This document shows positions 1 to 8,408 of a stretch of 64,000 nucleotides of DNA, one piece after another. The translations under genes were made by a program, and so were the position numbers. This DNA is from CAVRXQ01 sp963849105 (GTDB lineage: Bacteria; Actinomycetota; Acidimicrobiia; Acidimicrobiales; Bog-793), in assembly GCA_963849105.1 (NCBI GenBank), contig CAWKGD010000003.1, positions 186,001-250,000 on the forward strand, read 5' to 3'. Positions within the stretch are counted from its first letter, which is position 1. Each line of letters starts with the position of its first letter. The notes under the pieces are model-generated. The model was not told the origin of the DNA. It saw nothing but the letters and a program-made list of their open reading frames with translations, and did no database searches.

Positions 1-123
1 TCCGGGCCCGACACCGACACGATCGAACACGTCATCGTTGGCCGCACGCGCGTACGACTCGATCAGATGCGCCCAATCGAGCGCGCGGTCCCCCCACGCC
101 TCACCGGCCCGCCGCCAGTCCAT
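1..123 (-). CDS. SAM-dependent methyltransferase, N-terminus only (runs off left edge)
   Basis: The frame is open from the left edge to an ATG at 123-121, with AGGAG (129-133 on the other strand) five bases upstream, a good ribosome site. Only 41 residues are visible. They start MDWRRAGEAWGDR and end ESYARAANDDVFDRVGVGPG. This stretch is typical of the segment just before motif I in class I methyltransferases of the UbiE/type 11 kind, where the glycine-rich SAM loop would come next. That loop and the substrate domain lie outside the window, so the family is inferred from the N-terminus alone and no substrate can be named. Confidence 0.6.
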   Translation of the reverse strand, partial: MDWRRAGEAWGDRALDWAHLIESYARAANDDVFDRVGVGPG

Positions 124-412
124 GATCTCTCCTGATGTCGAGAGCAACCCGACGATAGGCACCGGAGAGCCCGCAGGATCGACAACGCAGGCCATCAAGG
201 GAGCGAGACGCCGTCGTAGACGCCCCGATCACCGGCTCGGCGGCTGACCAAGGAGCGATTCGCCAGTCGGAGACTGCTGACATCGGCCCTTCGAAGGGAA
301 CCCCCACCCTGCCGGGCATCGCGGACCACCCAGGCGTGCGCGTTCCGTGCGCGAGGAAACAGCGCCATCGAGAGGTTGTCTCGCGGCCCGTGTTGCAGCA
401 GGCTCAGGCGAG

Positions 413-1732
413 GTGGACGCGCCCCGGACGCGATACGCGAAGAGAGGCGACGTGCACGTCGCCTACCAGATCCTCGGCGACGGCCCCCCCGACATCGTCT
501 ATGTGCAGGGCGCGTTCACCCATCTCGGGGTGATGTGGGAGCTGCCGGCGTTCCAACGCTTCTGCGAGCAACTGAGCTCTTTTGCCCGCCTGATCTGGTT
601 CGACAAACGCGGCATGGGGCTTTCTGACCGTGTCCGGGCCGGCACGCTGGACGACCGGATGGACGACGTTCGGGCGGTGATGGACGCGGTCGACTCCTCC
701 CGCGCCATGATCCTCGGCGAGTCCGAAGGCGGTCCGCTTGCGATGTTGTTCGCGGCGGCTCACCCGGAAAGGACGGCCGGTCTTCTCCTTGTCGGCGCCG
801 AAGTCAAAGAAAAGGTCAGCGAGGACTAGCCGTGGGGCGAGTCCACTCCGGCGCAGTTCGAGGAGGCGATGGAGAGCCTGGGAGAGCGATGGGGCGCTGG
901 GCGGTTCATCATCGCACCCACCTTGGCAACGGATGCCTCCGTGCGCGAGTGGGCTCAACGACTCCAGATCAATGCCGCCACTCCAGGCGCAGCAGAGTCG
1001 TTCATGCGGATGGCGTTCGACATCGACGTCCGGTCGGTCGTGCCCACCATTTCCGTGCCGACCTTGATCGTTCACCGCCCTGACGATTCGGTGTGTCACG
1101 TGGAAAACGGGCGATTTCTCGCTCGGCACATTCCGGGCGCGGTCTACGTCGAGCTACCCGGTGGCGACCATGCCCCGTGGGCCGCCGGGAACGCAATCGT
1201 TGCCGAGATCCGCGAGTTCCTCACTGGCGTGCGCGAACCCGCCGAGCCAGAACGCGTCCTGGCCACGATGGTCTTCACAGACATCGTCGGCTCGACCGAA
1301 CGCGCCGCCGCGTTAGGCGACGAACGCTGGCGGGCGCTGCTCGACTCGCACGACCGAGTGGTCCGCGACGAGCTGCGGCGGTTCCGGGGACGCGAGGTCA
1401 ACACGACGGGCGACGGTTTCGTCGCCTCGTTCGATGGAACCGCTCGTGCCCTTCGGGCTGCGCAAGCGATCCGTGACGCCACGCGACGACTCGGAATCGA
1501 CCTGCTACTCGGCGTGCATACGGGCGAATGCGAGGTTCGAGGGGGCGACCTCGCCGGTCTCGCCGTGCACATCGCGGCGCGCGTCAGTGCCCTCGCTGGC
1601 CCAGGAGAGGTGTTGCTTTCCCTCACAGTGAAGGATCTCGTTGCGGGGTCGGATATCGAGTTCCACGGGCGCGGTGAACACGAGCTCAAAGGTGTACCGG
1701 GGTCGTGGGAACTCTTTGCCGTGGAGAGGTGA
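413..1732 (+). pseudogene. alpha/beta-hydrolase plus class III adenylate/guanylate cyclase, interrupted by an in-frame amber stop
   Basis: The protein would have an N-terminal alpha/beta-hydrolase domain (nucleophile elbow GESEGG) and a C-terminal class III nucleotide cyclase (FTDIVGST, TGDGFVASF, LAVHIAARV). A TAG at 827-829 splits it with no change of frame. The intact paralogue at 34534-35859 has TGG (Trp) there, in otherwise near-identical sequence, so one G-to-A change explains the stop. Relative to the paralogue it also lacks two codons near 905-911. The start is set at the GTG before the conserved RYAKRGDVHVAYQ region; no strong ribosome site is visible. The architecture matches mycobacterial Rv1900c (LipJ). 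The similarity to the other copy extends about 170 bases upstream and about 25 downstream, so a whole segment was duplicated. Confidence 0.85.
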
Positions 1733-1870
1733 CATGCCGCTCCGAGAAGCGTCTTGTCACCACCACACCTCCTGATCGACGACACCAACTGTTCGCCAAT
1801 CAGGATCGCGTTGCGTTGATCACTTGAACTCGCACCGGTTGAGCGAGCACGTTGGTCCAGAGTTGGGGAA

Positions 1871-2293
1871 CTAGTCGGACGACCAATCGCCGTTTCCCGC
1901 CACGCGTTCAATCGTGATCCTGGTGATGTATCCAGACGGCGGATTGTCCATGGGGGGGAACTTCACATTTGGACCGATATACGTCAACGCGAGCCGCTGG
2001 AGAAGTTCCGGGGCGCCACCTTCGGTAATTCGAGCCGTACCGTAAAGCACCAGATATTCGTCGAGGCCACCCGGGCGGACACGGCCGGTTTCTATAGAGA
2101 GCGCAACGCGAGCATCGCGCTGAATATTCTGAACCTTTCTCCACGAGCCGAGATGGGCCGCAACAACTTCGTCTCCCTCGAGGCCCACCCAGACGATCGT
2201 CACCTGAGGACTACCGTCCTCGTTCAGCGTTACCAAGTGGGCAAGATGTCTGCCCGCGAGAACCTCGCGCACGGCATCACTAATCGGAACCAT
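1871..2293 (-). CDS. PPOX-class F420-dependent enzyme (pyridoxamine-phosphate-oxidase fold)
   Basis: A 140-residue split beta-barrel flavin/F420-binding protein. The segment LVTLNEDGSPQVTIVWVGL near residue 20, followed by a WRKVQNIQRDARVALSIE region, is the hallmark of the actinobacterial PPOX F420 family, in which one short domain forms a homodimer. Members reduce or oxidise small substrates using coenzyme F420; the substrate here cannot be told. The ATG start at 2293 gives the usual family length, although its ribosome site is weak. The gene converges on the broken cyclase gene and stands alone. A second F420-type enzyme (LLM family) lies near 5 kb, which supports F420 use in this organism. 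Confidence 0.85.
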   Translation of the reverse strand: MVPISDAVREVLAGRHLAHLVTLNEDGSPQVTIVWVGLEGDEVVAAHLGSWRKVQNIQRDARVALSIETGRVRPGGLDEYLVLYGTARITEGGAPELLQRLALTYIGPNVKFPPMDNPPSGYITRITIERVAGNGDWSSD

Positions 2294-2370
2294 GCCCTGT
2301 TCTTAGTCGAACGAGAGAGCAAGGGGCTGTGCCGAGGTACTAAGACGTCCATGTCGCAGAACGCCGGCTG

Positions 2371-2412
2371 GTAGGCGTCGGCGTAACTGCGGCGCAACCG
2401 CTATCGGCGTAC
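2371..2412 (+). repeat. dispersed 42-base intergenic repeat, copy 1
   Basis: This segment, which begins GTAGGCGTCGGCGTAAC, matches 27366-27407 with about six differences. It lies just upstream of the lipoprotein gene ribosome site. It has no coding signal. Confidence 0.6.
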
Positions 2413-2440
2413 AAAGAAGGTCGGCACGAGGAGGACGTCG

Positions 2441-3013
2441 ATGCGGATCAAGCGAAGACGCACGGCGACGACCGCTGCAACTGTTCTCGTACTCGGGACA
2501 GTTGCGCTGCTCTTTGCCGCCTGCGGAGGATCTTCCGGGCCGGGTGTCGCGAGCCTCGGGTCGTCGACCACGACGACGACCACTCCGGCCGCAGCGTCGT
2601 CGAACACGAATAATGAGACGGACTACTTAGACGCTGTCAAGTACGCCCAGTGCATGCGGACCAACGGGGTGCCGAACATGCCCGACCCGAACAGCAAAGG
2701 TCTGTTCCTCCACACGCCGGGGAAGCTCAACGGCGTCACCATCGACATCAACTCCGCTCAGTACAACTCGGCCAACAAGGCGTGTACCCACCTGCTGCCA
2801 AACGGGGGCCAGTTGACCCCGGCCGAGCAGCAAGCCCTGCTCGCCCAGGCGCTGAAGTTGGTCCAGTGCCTGCGCACCCACGGCTTCCCGAACGAGCCCG
2901 ACCCGAGCACTAAAGGTGGTGGGGTCTCTCTCCTTCTGCCCGGGAAACGGAACTCGCCCCAGGTCCAAAAGGCATTGGAGGCCTGCAAGTCGCTCGCGCC
3001 TGGAGGAGGGTGA
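2441..3013 (+). CDS. lipoprotein with duplicated CMR-x-G motif
   Basis: A 190-residue exported lipoprotein. The basic N-terminus (RIKRRR), hydrophobic helix and lipobox LFAAC place the acylated cysteine at residue 28. A Ser/Thr/Ala linker follows, then two related modules, one with CMRTNGVPNMPDP and one with CLRTHGFPNEPDP, each followed by a Gly/Leu-rich stretch and a second conserved cysteine (NKACTHL, LEACKSL). That suggests an internal duplication with one disulphide per module. A GAGGAGG ribosome site (2428-2434) fixes the ATG. The family is common in Actinobacteria but has no known function to my knowledge. Relatives in this window are the IS-split gene at 19025 and a relic at 56702. Confidence 0.85.
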   Translation: MRIKRRRTATTAATVLVLGTVALLFAACGGSSGPGVASLGSSTTTTTTPAAASSNTNNETDYLDAVKYAQCMRTNGVPNMPDPNSKGLFLHTPGKLNGVTIDINSAQYNSANKACTHLLPNGGQLTPAEQQALLAQALKLVQCLRTHGFPNEPDPSTKGGGVSLLLPGKRNSPQVQKALEACKSLAPGGG

Positions 3014-3032
3014 GACAAGTCCGCACCCGACC

Positions 3033-3117
3033 GATAATGCGCGTCGAGATGAGCCGCTGCGACTGCCCCTGACCCCGGGTGTGTCGCGCCATTTATATGC
3101 GGCCGATCGGTACCTCG
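3033..3117 (+). repeat. dispersed intergenic repeat (ATAATGCGC part plus TCGCGC...ATGCGG part)
   Basis: The first 40 bases match 4858-4897 with two differences and resemble one arm of the hairpin at 22624-22686. The second part (3082-3117, around TGTCGCGCCATTTATATGCG) matches 8272-8310 and, inverted, 25300-25338. It lies between the lipoprotein gene and a SRPBCC relic. Confidence 0.65.
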
Positions 3118-3291
3118 GGGCGAACCTGGCCGGCTGTTCCGCTGAGTGTTCTGGGACACCTCCGCGCAAGCCAGATCGCCGATATTCATGCGACAGGCGG
3201 CACGATTTCCACGGTGTCCGCGTTGTTATGCCGCGTCGCCTCGGGCGGCGCGCTTGTAGCTCACGCGTCGCGGGTCACGACCATCCGGTAG

Positions 3292-3562
3292 GCCAATGCG
3301 ACGAGGCCTCCGCGGCAGTTGCGTCTGACCGTGTGGGAGGAAGAAGGCCCGGAGGAGATTTTTGCGGTGGAGTTGGTCGCAGATGGCGACCACACGACTC
3401 TCGTGGTTGAGGTGCGTGGAATACCCCTCGACCTGCTCTACGCATACGGAGCTGGCAGACGCACCTGGAGGACCTTGCAGCTCACTCGCGGGACAGGAAG
3501 GAGCGGACTGGCCCGCGACATGGGGCACTGGCGAGACGACGGTCGCACCGCTTGAGCGCTGA
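3292..3562 (+). pseudogene. SRPBCC/AHSA1-family protein, C-terminal relic with two frameshifts
   Basis: Reading across frames gives the usual C-terminal half of an actinobacterial AHSA1-like protein: first PPRQLRLTVWEE and LVVEVRGIPLDLL...YGAG in frame 1, then WQTHLEDLAAH from 3453 in frame 3, then LAGQEGADWPATWG from 3485 in frame 2. The two frame changes, at about 3450 and 3485, each fit a small deletion. The N-terminal half is gone: an in-frame stop at about 3289-3291 and repeat DNA lie just upstream. Intact members of the superfamily are present at 25393 and 52821. I am confident that this is a dead gene and less sure of its former partner or ligand. Confidence 0.65.
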
Positions 3563-3701
3563 TCGAGCCGACCATCGGGTGACCCGAACAATGGTTAGTC
3601 GGATCACGCCGCCCGGTCGGTGAATCGCCCCTTGAACGGGGCGCTCCCGATGGCTCGATCCTGTTCGTTCGGCCAGGTCGAGGCCTAGCCGCCAGAACGT
3701 A

Positions 3702-3755
3702 GTTTACGTTTTTACATTATCTGCCTATACTGCCCAGAAAGGTAAAAAGGTAAAC
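3702..3755 (+). promoter_or_regulatory. 14-base inverted repeat overlapping a sigma-70-like promoter; probable autoregulatory operator
   Basis: The left arm GTTTACGTTTTTAC (3702-3715) and right arm GTAAAAAGGTAAAC (3742-3755) are inverted copies with one mismatch. Each arm holds two TTTAC/GTAAA half-sites. Between and within them is a good promoter: TTTACG (3703-3708), 17 bases, then TATACT (3726-3731). The region is strikingly AT-rich against its surroundings. The next gene begins at 3770 and encodes an N-terminal winged helix, so binding by its own product is a fair inference. Confidence 0.7.
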
Positions 3756-3769
3756 CTCAGGCGGTCGAA

Positions 3770-4807
3770 ATGGCAAAAGGTAAAGATCCGAGTCGGATTC
3801 CGGAGGCGATCGACCAGCTTCTCAGCGCCAACGACTCTGTGACATCGGGCGAGGTGGCAAAAGTGGCCGGCGTGACCCGGCAGGCTGCCAGTGTTTGGCT
3901 CCGGGCCATGGTGGAACACGGCATCCTCGTACACGAGGGAACCGGGCGAGGCGGTCGCTACCGCAAGGTCGCCACACTTGCCTACCGCTATCCGCTCGGT
4001 GGCTTGAGAGAGGATGAGGTCTGGTCGAATGAATTTGCCGAGATCAAACGGCGCGACCCAGTCGTCCTCGACAATTCGAACGTCGGCTCCATCCTCAATT
4101 TCGCGTTTACCGAGATGCTCAACAACGCGATCGACCACTCGAAAGGGCAACGGGTCGACGTTCGCTGGTTTATTACCAACGAGATGATCGCCTTCGAGGT
4201 CGAAGACGATGGCGTGGGCGTATTTCGCAACGTGCGGGATGAACGCGACCTCGACGACGATGTAGATGCCATCGGCGAACTCGCCAAGGGGAAGCAGACC
4301 ACCGCGCCGATAGCGCACAGCGGACTTGGCATTTATTTTACCTCCCGCATGGTCAGCCGTTTTGTCTTAAGCAGCGGAACGTTCGTGTGGACAGTGGACT
4401 CCCGACGAGACGATCAAGCGATCGGTTCTTTGCCAGTCGAGCGCACCGGGACGTTCGTGAGGTGCGAGGCGGACAGCGACACGCAAGTCGTGCCAAGCGA
4501 CGTCTTCCGCTCTTTTGCCCCGCTCGAAACGGGCTTCAACCGCTCAACCGTTCGAGTGTCTCTATTCGAAAAGGGCGTATTCGTCTCTCGCTCTGAGGCG
4601 AAGCGGATGGGCGCCCAACTTGAGATGTTCGACGAAGTCGAGATCGATTTCGCCGGCGTCGAACAGGTTGGGCAGGGGTTCATCGACGAGCTTTTCCGAG
4701 TGTGGCAAAACGCTCACCCTGGCACCCGACTCGTGCCGATCAATACGAACCGGGCCGTGGATGCGCTCTTCAGCATGAGCGGGATAATCGTTCCGCGAGG
4801 ACGTTAG
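3770..4807 (+). CDS. winged-helix / GHKL ATPase / DUF4325 (STAS-like) regulatory protein
   Basis: A 345-residue, three-domain protein. Residues about 10-70 form a winged helix (GEVAKVAGVTRQAASVWLRAM). Residues about 105-215 form a HATPase_c (GHKL) domain with N-box EMLNNAIDHS, G1 box DDGVGVF and G2 box HSGLGIYFTSRM, so ATP binding should be intact. Residues about 250-340 match the DUF4325 STAS-like domain (VEIDFAGVEQVGQGFIDELFRVW). There is no phospho-acceptor His domain and no membrane segment, so this is not a classical sensor kinase. It resembles an anti-sigma-factor kinase and its STAS partner fused onto a DNA-binding head. It is a single gene preceded by a palindromic promoter. The function is unknown; an ATP-dependent transcriptional switch is my inference. 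Confidence 0.85.
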   Translation: MAKGKDPSRIPEAIDQLLSANDSVTSGEVAKVAGVTRQAASVWLRAMVEHGILVHEGTGRGGRYRKVATLAYRYPLGGLREDEVWSNEFAEIKRRDPVVLDNSNVGSILNFAFTEMLNNAIDHSKGQRVDVRWFITNEMIAFEVEDDGVGVFRNVRDERDLDDDVDAIGELAKGKQTTAPIAHSGLGIYFTSRMVSRFVLSSGTFVWTVDSRRDDQAIGSLPVERTGTFVRCEADSDTQVVPSDVFRSFAPLETGFNRSTVRVSLFEKGVFVSRSEAKRMGAQLEMFDEVEIDFAGVEQVGQGFIDELFRVWQNAHPGTRLVPINTNRAVDALFSMSGIIVPRGR

Positions 4808-4851
4808 GAGCTCGATGTCGGAAAGAAACTCGTCACAGATCCGCTAGCAGG

Positions 4852-4897
4852 CGCGTCCCATAATGCGCGTCTAGATGAGCCGCTGCGAATGCCCCTG
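4852..4897 (+). repeat. dispersed ATAATGCGC intergenic repeat, second copy
   Basis: It begins GCGTCCCATAATGCGCGTC and differs at two of 40 positions from 3033-3072. It lies between the wHTH-ATPase gene and the LLM gene. The GCGTCCCATAATGC part is identical to one arm of the hairpin at 22624-22686. Confidence 0.65.
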
Positions 4898-5007
4898 CCG
4901 GCTCGGCGGGTGCTCCCGTGCCCGCTAGGGATAAATATTCAGAACGTTTCGGGTCGGCGAAGCGGTTGCGGCCTCGAATTACGTCTGCGACCAGGATGGG
5001 TGATGAC

Positions 5008-5835
5008 GTGAAACACGGACTCTTTCTTCCTCCCTTTGACGGCCTTGCAGACGTTGAGCGGATGGCCGATCTGGCGGTGCTCGCTGAGGGGGCTGGTTGG
5101 GATGGCTTCTTCGTCTGGGACCACCTTCGCTATCTCGCGCCGGTGCGCGACATCCTCGATCCTTACGTCTGCCTGGCGGTCATCGCCGCTCGGACCTCGC
5201 GCATCACGCTGGGACCCTTGGTGACCCCGTTGATCCGCCGTCGCCCTCAGGTGGTGGCTCGTCAAGCCGTCGCGCTCGACCGCCTCTCCAAGGGCCGTCT
5301 CGTGATGGGATTCGGAATTGGCGACGACTACCCCGGCGGCGACCTCGCCTGTTTTGGCGAATTGACTAATGCCAATGAACGTGGTCGTGCCTTGGACGAG
5401 GGGCTCGCCATATTTCAGGGCTTGGTCTCTGGAGAGGAGGTCAATTTCACTGGCGAGTTCTTGATGGCTCAAGAAGTGGCCTTCCAGCCAACGGCGTATC
5501 GCCCCGACGGCATTTCCGTGTGGACGGCTGGTCGGTGGCCGAATCCGGCGCCAATTCGCCGCGCCGCTCGGCACCAGGGGATGGTGGTCATCCAGATGAC
5601 TGAACCCCAGCAGGTGGGTGAGCTCAAGATGAGACTGGTGGAGGCCGAGGCCGACCTCGACCACTTCGACATCGTGGTCTGGGGCCAGCGTGACCAAAAG
5701 ATGGTGTATCGAGACGATGAGCGCTACGCCCAATGGGCAGAGGCGGGCGTCTCGTGGTTCCTTACGGGGCCGGGGCCCTTCAATCTCGTCTACGACGAGG
5801 TGCGCGAGTACGTCGCAGGCGGTCCTCCTCGCTGA
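5008..5835 (+). CDS. LLM-class (luciferase-like) F420/flavin-dependent oxidoreductase
   Basis: A 275-residue TIM-barrel oxidoreductase of the luciferase-like superfamily. It starts KHGLFLPPFDGLADVERMAD and has GWDGFFVWDHL, SRITLGPLVTPLIRRRP and LSKGRLVMGFGIGDD in the normal order. Such enzymes carry out hydride-transfer or oxygenase reactions with F420 or FMN in the cytosol; the substrate cannot be predicted. The GTG at 5008 is preferred because the conserved family start follows it directly and AGGATGGG lies eight bases upstream. An in-frame ATG at 4996 and a GTG at 4918 would add residues with no family support. The gene stands alone. Confidence 0.85.
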   Translation: MKHGLFLPPFDGLADVERMADLAVLAEGAGWDGFFVWDHLRYLAPVRDILDPYVCLAVIAARTSRITLGPLVTPLIRRRPQVVARQAVALDRLSKGRLVMGFGIGDDYPGGDLACFGELTNANERGRALDEGLAIFQGLVSGEEVNFTGEFLMAQEVAFQPTAYRPDGISVWTAGRWPNPAPIRRAARHQGMVVIQMTEPQQVGELKMRLVEAEADLDHFDIVVWGQRDQKMVYRDDERYAQWAEAGVSWFLTGPGPFNLVYDEVREYVAGGPPR

Positions 5836-6035
5836 TACCGCACATCCCACAAGTGGAATCGACCCGCCCTGGCGGAGCGGTGCCTCATCTAACCCCGGAG
5901 CTATCCGGACAGGCAGGAGCGCCACAGAACGCCGGAATGTGGCGTTGTTCGGTGAAATCTTGGATCCACGCGTCCCCAACCAATGGTGACGTGGGCCCAT
6001 TACAAGTAGAACGGCGCGAGAGATAGGTTCTCAAA

Positions 6036-6425
6036 GTGCGGCGGGTTGGAATCGTTATGGACCTCATCGCCATCTCGGTCTTCGTGGCCATCGGAAGATC
6101 GGTTCACGGCCATGTCATGACCGTGACCGGCTTTCTCTCCACAGCGTGGCCGTTCGCGACAGGGCTCTCGCTCGGATGGATCACACTTTGGGCTCGACGG
6201 TCGCCTTCTTTCTCTTTAATGCAAGGTGTTCTGATCTTGATCGCGACCGTTGGCGTCGGGATGGTACTGCGCGTCATATCAGGGCAGGGAACAGCAGTTG
6301 CGTTCGTCTTCGTAGCGTTGGGATTCCTAGGTGCGGCAATGCTTGGCTGGCGGTCACTTGCTGGTCTTCATCGGCAAGCACGGAGTGACCGCGTGCTCAA
6401 GCGCCGAACCTCACGTCTGACTTAG
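6036..6425 (+). CDS. DUF3054 family membrane protein
   Basis: A 129-residue protein with four predicted membrane helices. The opening DLIAISVFVAIGR, followed by WPFATGLSLGWI and a final LGAAMLGWRSL, is the DUF3054 signature. The family is widespread in Actinobacteria and Haloarchaea and has no known function. The GTG start gives the usual length. About 200 bases upstream (5836-6035) hold no gene. Confidence 0.8.
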   Translation: MRRVGIVMDLIAISVFVAIGRSVHGHVMTVTGFLSTAWPFATGLSLGWITLWARRSPSFSLMQGVLILIATVGVGMVLRVISGQGTAVAFVFVALGFLGAAMLGWRSLAGLHRQARSDRVLKRRTSRLT

Positions 6426-6561
6426 ATTCCCAGCGGCGCCCCAATAACTCGATCTGACGCCGAACTGAAAGCGGCCCCGACCAATGACGGGATCGTTCCT
6501 TCTCCCGTGACGGAGCCCTTCGTCTGGTCCTGGACGAATACCTCGTCGGTACCCTCGGGGC

Positions 6562-7386
6562 ATGAGCCAAGAGATCGACTACGCGAGGCCAGGTCCGATC
6601 ACCGACCTATCGACCATCGAGCCAAGGGTGTTAGATGGCCTCGATTCAAGACCGGTCGGGATCTGCTGGCCGGCACACGCTCTTATCGTTCAACCGGACG
6701 ACGCAGTTGATCACAACATCCCGGCGGTGAGGTTCGGCGAAAAAAATCTGCGGCCGGCGGCTCGCATCATTGAAGCGTTGCTCAGCCTCGCGCCCGAGCC
6801 GGTGCACATCGAGCGACCGCCCTCCGCTCGAGTCGTCGGAACGTGTCGCCACTTCGCCGTCGTGAGCTGTGCGCTGCTGCGTTACCGCGGAATCCGCTCG
6901 CGAGTGCGCTGTGGCTTTGCCACCTATTTCCAGCCAGGCCAGGGACTCGACCACTGGATCACCGAGTACTGGCACGAGGGAGAACGCCGGTGGGTCCGGG
7001 TCGACTCGGAGGTCATCGCCGAATCGGTAGTGCGGGATCCCACCGACCTTGAGCCCGGACAGTTCCTCAGCGGAGGAGAGGCCTGGGCGGCGTTTCGAGA
7101 GGGAACGATCGACGCGTCATGCTTCGGCGTTTACGGCACGGAGAACTGGGGTCCTGCCGAGATCCGCGGCAACGCAATCAAAGATCTCGCCGCATTAAAC
7201 AAGGCGGAGATGCTGCCCTGGGACGAGTGGGGTCCCATGCCGGCCATGTACCGGGGGAATGCACCTCCGGGTTTCGACGAGATCCTCGATCAGATCGCGG
7301 CCGCGTGCGCGGCCGACAACATTGCGGCGATCAGTGATCTCTACGCTGCTGGAGAGCTCACGGTCCCGACCGACATGATGAGTTGA
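6562..7386 (+). CDS. transglutaminase-like domain protein
   Basis: A 274-residue protein, probably cytosolic because no signal peptide is seen. The transglutaminase-like core has its triad in order: Cys in VGTCRHFAV (about residue 95), His in GLDHWITEYW (about 133) and Asp in RWVRVDSE (about 150). The segment LLRYRGIRSRVRCGFATYF between them fits the microbial subfamily, which acts as a peptidase or amidase rather than a cross-linker. The C-terminal half has no recognised domain. The ATG at 6562 gives a full N-terminus. It is monocistronic, followed directly by the decayed NERD gene. Confidence 0.8.
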   Translation: MSQEIDYARPGPITDLSTIEPRVLDGLDSRPVGICWPAHALIVQPDDAVDHNIPAVRFGEKNLRPAARIIEALLSLAPEPVHIERPPSARVVGTCRHFAVVSCALLRYRGIRSRVRCGFATYFQPGQGLDHWITEYWHEGERRWVRVDSEVIAESVVRDPTDLEPGQFLSGGEAWAAFREGTIDASCFGVYGTENWGPAEIRGNAIKDLAALNKAEMLPWDEWGPMPAMYRGNAPPGFDEILDQIAAACAADNIAAISDLYAAGELTVPTDMMS

Positions 7387-7576
7387 ATGGTGGGGTGGGG
7401 AGACGTGCCCCCTATCGCTCAGTCCCACGTTGTTTGCTACTGCCCACAAACGCGCGCATGGCTGGAATGCGTCGATCAGACGCGATCCAGACGTGCGCTC
7501 GCGACTCGTGCCGCCGACGAGCCGTCTTGGCGCTGCAGACAGGATGTGTGAGCGAAGAGCCGACTTCAGCCGGTGA

Positions 7577-8122
7577 AGGCGCTCGGCACATGGCTCGCGA
7601 AGCGGGAAGGGCGGCCCCATTTCGCTCCTTTCTCGGACGGGTGCTCGGAGAACATACGACCGAGCGAGCTGGAGACAGGGCGCCAAGGGCGAGGAGATGG
7701 TCGACGAGCAGCTCGCGCGTCTACCGGATTCTTGGCGAGTGATCCCCGATATTCCTCTCAATGAGAAAGATCACAACCTGGATCACCTCTCATCGGCCCG
7801 GGAGGCGTCTTCTCCCTGAACGCGAAGAACCTCTCTGGCCGAGTGTGGGTGGCGGAGCATGCTTTCTATGTGAACGGGAAACCGACCGACTATCTGCGCA
7901 AAGCGCAGCGGGAAAAGCGGGAAGTGACGAGGCGGCTCGCCGGATCGAGTGTCCAGTTCGAAGTCACGCCAATGATTGTCGTGATCGCTGACCGTGATCG
8001 CATTGTCATTGTCATCAAATCTCAGCCTGACGGAGTGGCAGTGGTGAAGAGACGTGAGATCACGAAGTGGCTAACAGATCAGCCAAACCGGCTCGCACCC
8101 GAAGATGTGGAGCGCCTCGCGG
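7577..8122 (+). pseudogene. NERD-domain (nuclease-related) protein, frameshifted and truncated
   Basis: Frame 2 encodes GAKGEEMVDEQLARLPDSWRV...NEKDHNLDHL up to about 7787. Frame 1 then continues with LIGPGGVFSLNAKNLSGRVW, which is the NERD core (acidic residue in NLDH, lysine in NAK). One missing base in CACCTC(G)TCATC restores the full motif. The frame stays convincing to QPNRLAPEDVERLA at about 8120 and then runs into repeat DNA, so the C-terminus is also lost. Frame 2 is closed by a stop just before 7577, so the true start is unknown. NERD proteins are thought to act on nucleic acids, some near mobile elements. Confidence 0.7.
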
Positions 8123-8221
8123 GCGATGATCTTCCCCGCCTCCGAGGTGTAGTTCCATCCGATGCGCCACGGCCGCAAGTTCTGGTGAGCCAAATCCTGA
8201 TGTCGTCGTGCGAGCTGCTCC

Positions 8222-8310
8222 CCCATAATGCGCAGCCCACTCAGCCACTGCGCGTCCGCGATCGCCGGGCCTGTCGCGCTATCTACATGCGGTCGAGCGG
8301 CACCTATGGG
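8222..8310 (+). repeat. dispersed intergenic repeat (CCCATAATGCGC...TCGCGC...ATGCGG)
   Basis: A third, more diverged copy of the composite element seen at 3033-3117. It lies where the NERD relic loses homology, as though inserted there or left at a deletion junction. The second half, around TGTCGCGCTATCTACATGCG, is the best-conserved part. Confidence 0.55.
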
Positions 8311-8408
8311 ACGCTTCTGTCGCTCAATCGGATACGCGCTGTGGCCCCGTCGTGATGCAGACGCTTCCACGGGCGCGGCCCGCCTTTCCAAGTGAATGGT
8401 CGAGGGGA

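Noticed and set aside
827..829. TAG in the cyclase gene as a recoded or read-through codon
   Set aside because: The paralogue has plain TGG at this place, and the other genes in the window use ordinary stops. A nonsense mutation is simpler.
404..1129. 241-codon minus-strand frame opposite the broken cyclase gene
   Set aside because: An equivalent shadow exists opposite the intact copy, and it has no family motif.
4939..6000. Long minus-strand frame across the LLM gene
   Set aside because: Typical shadow of a GC-rich gene. The plus-strand protein has full family motifs.
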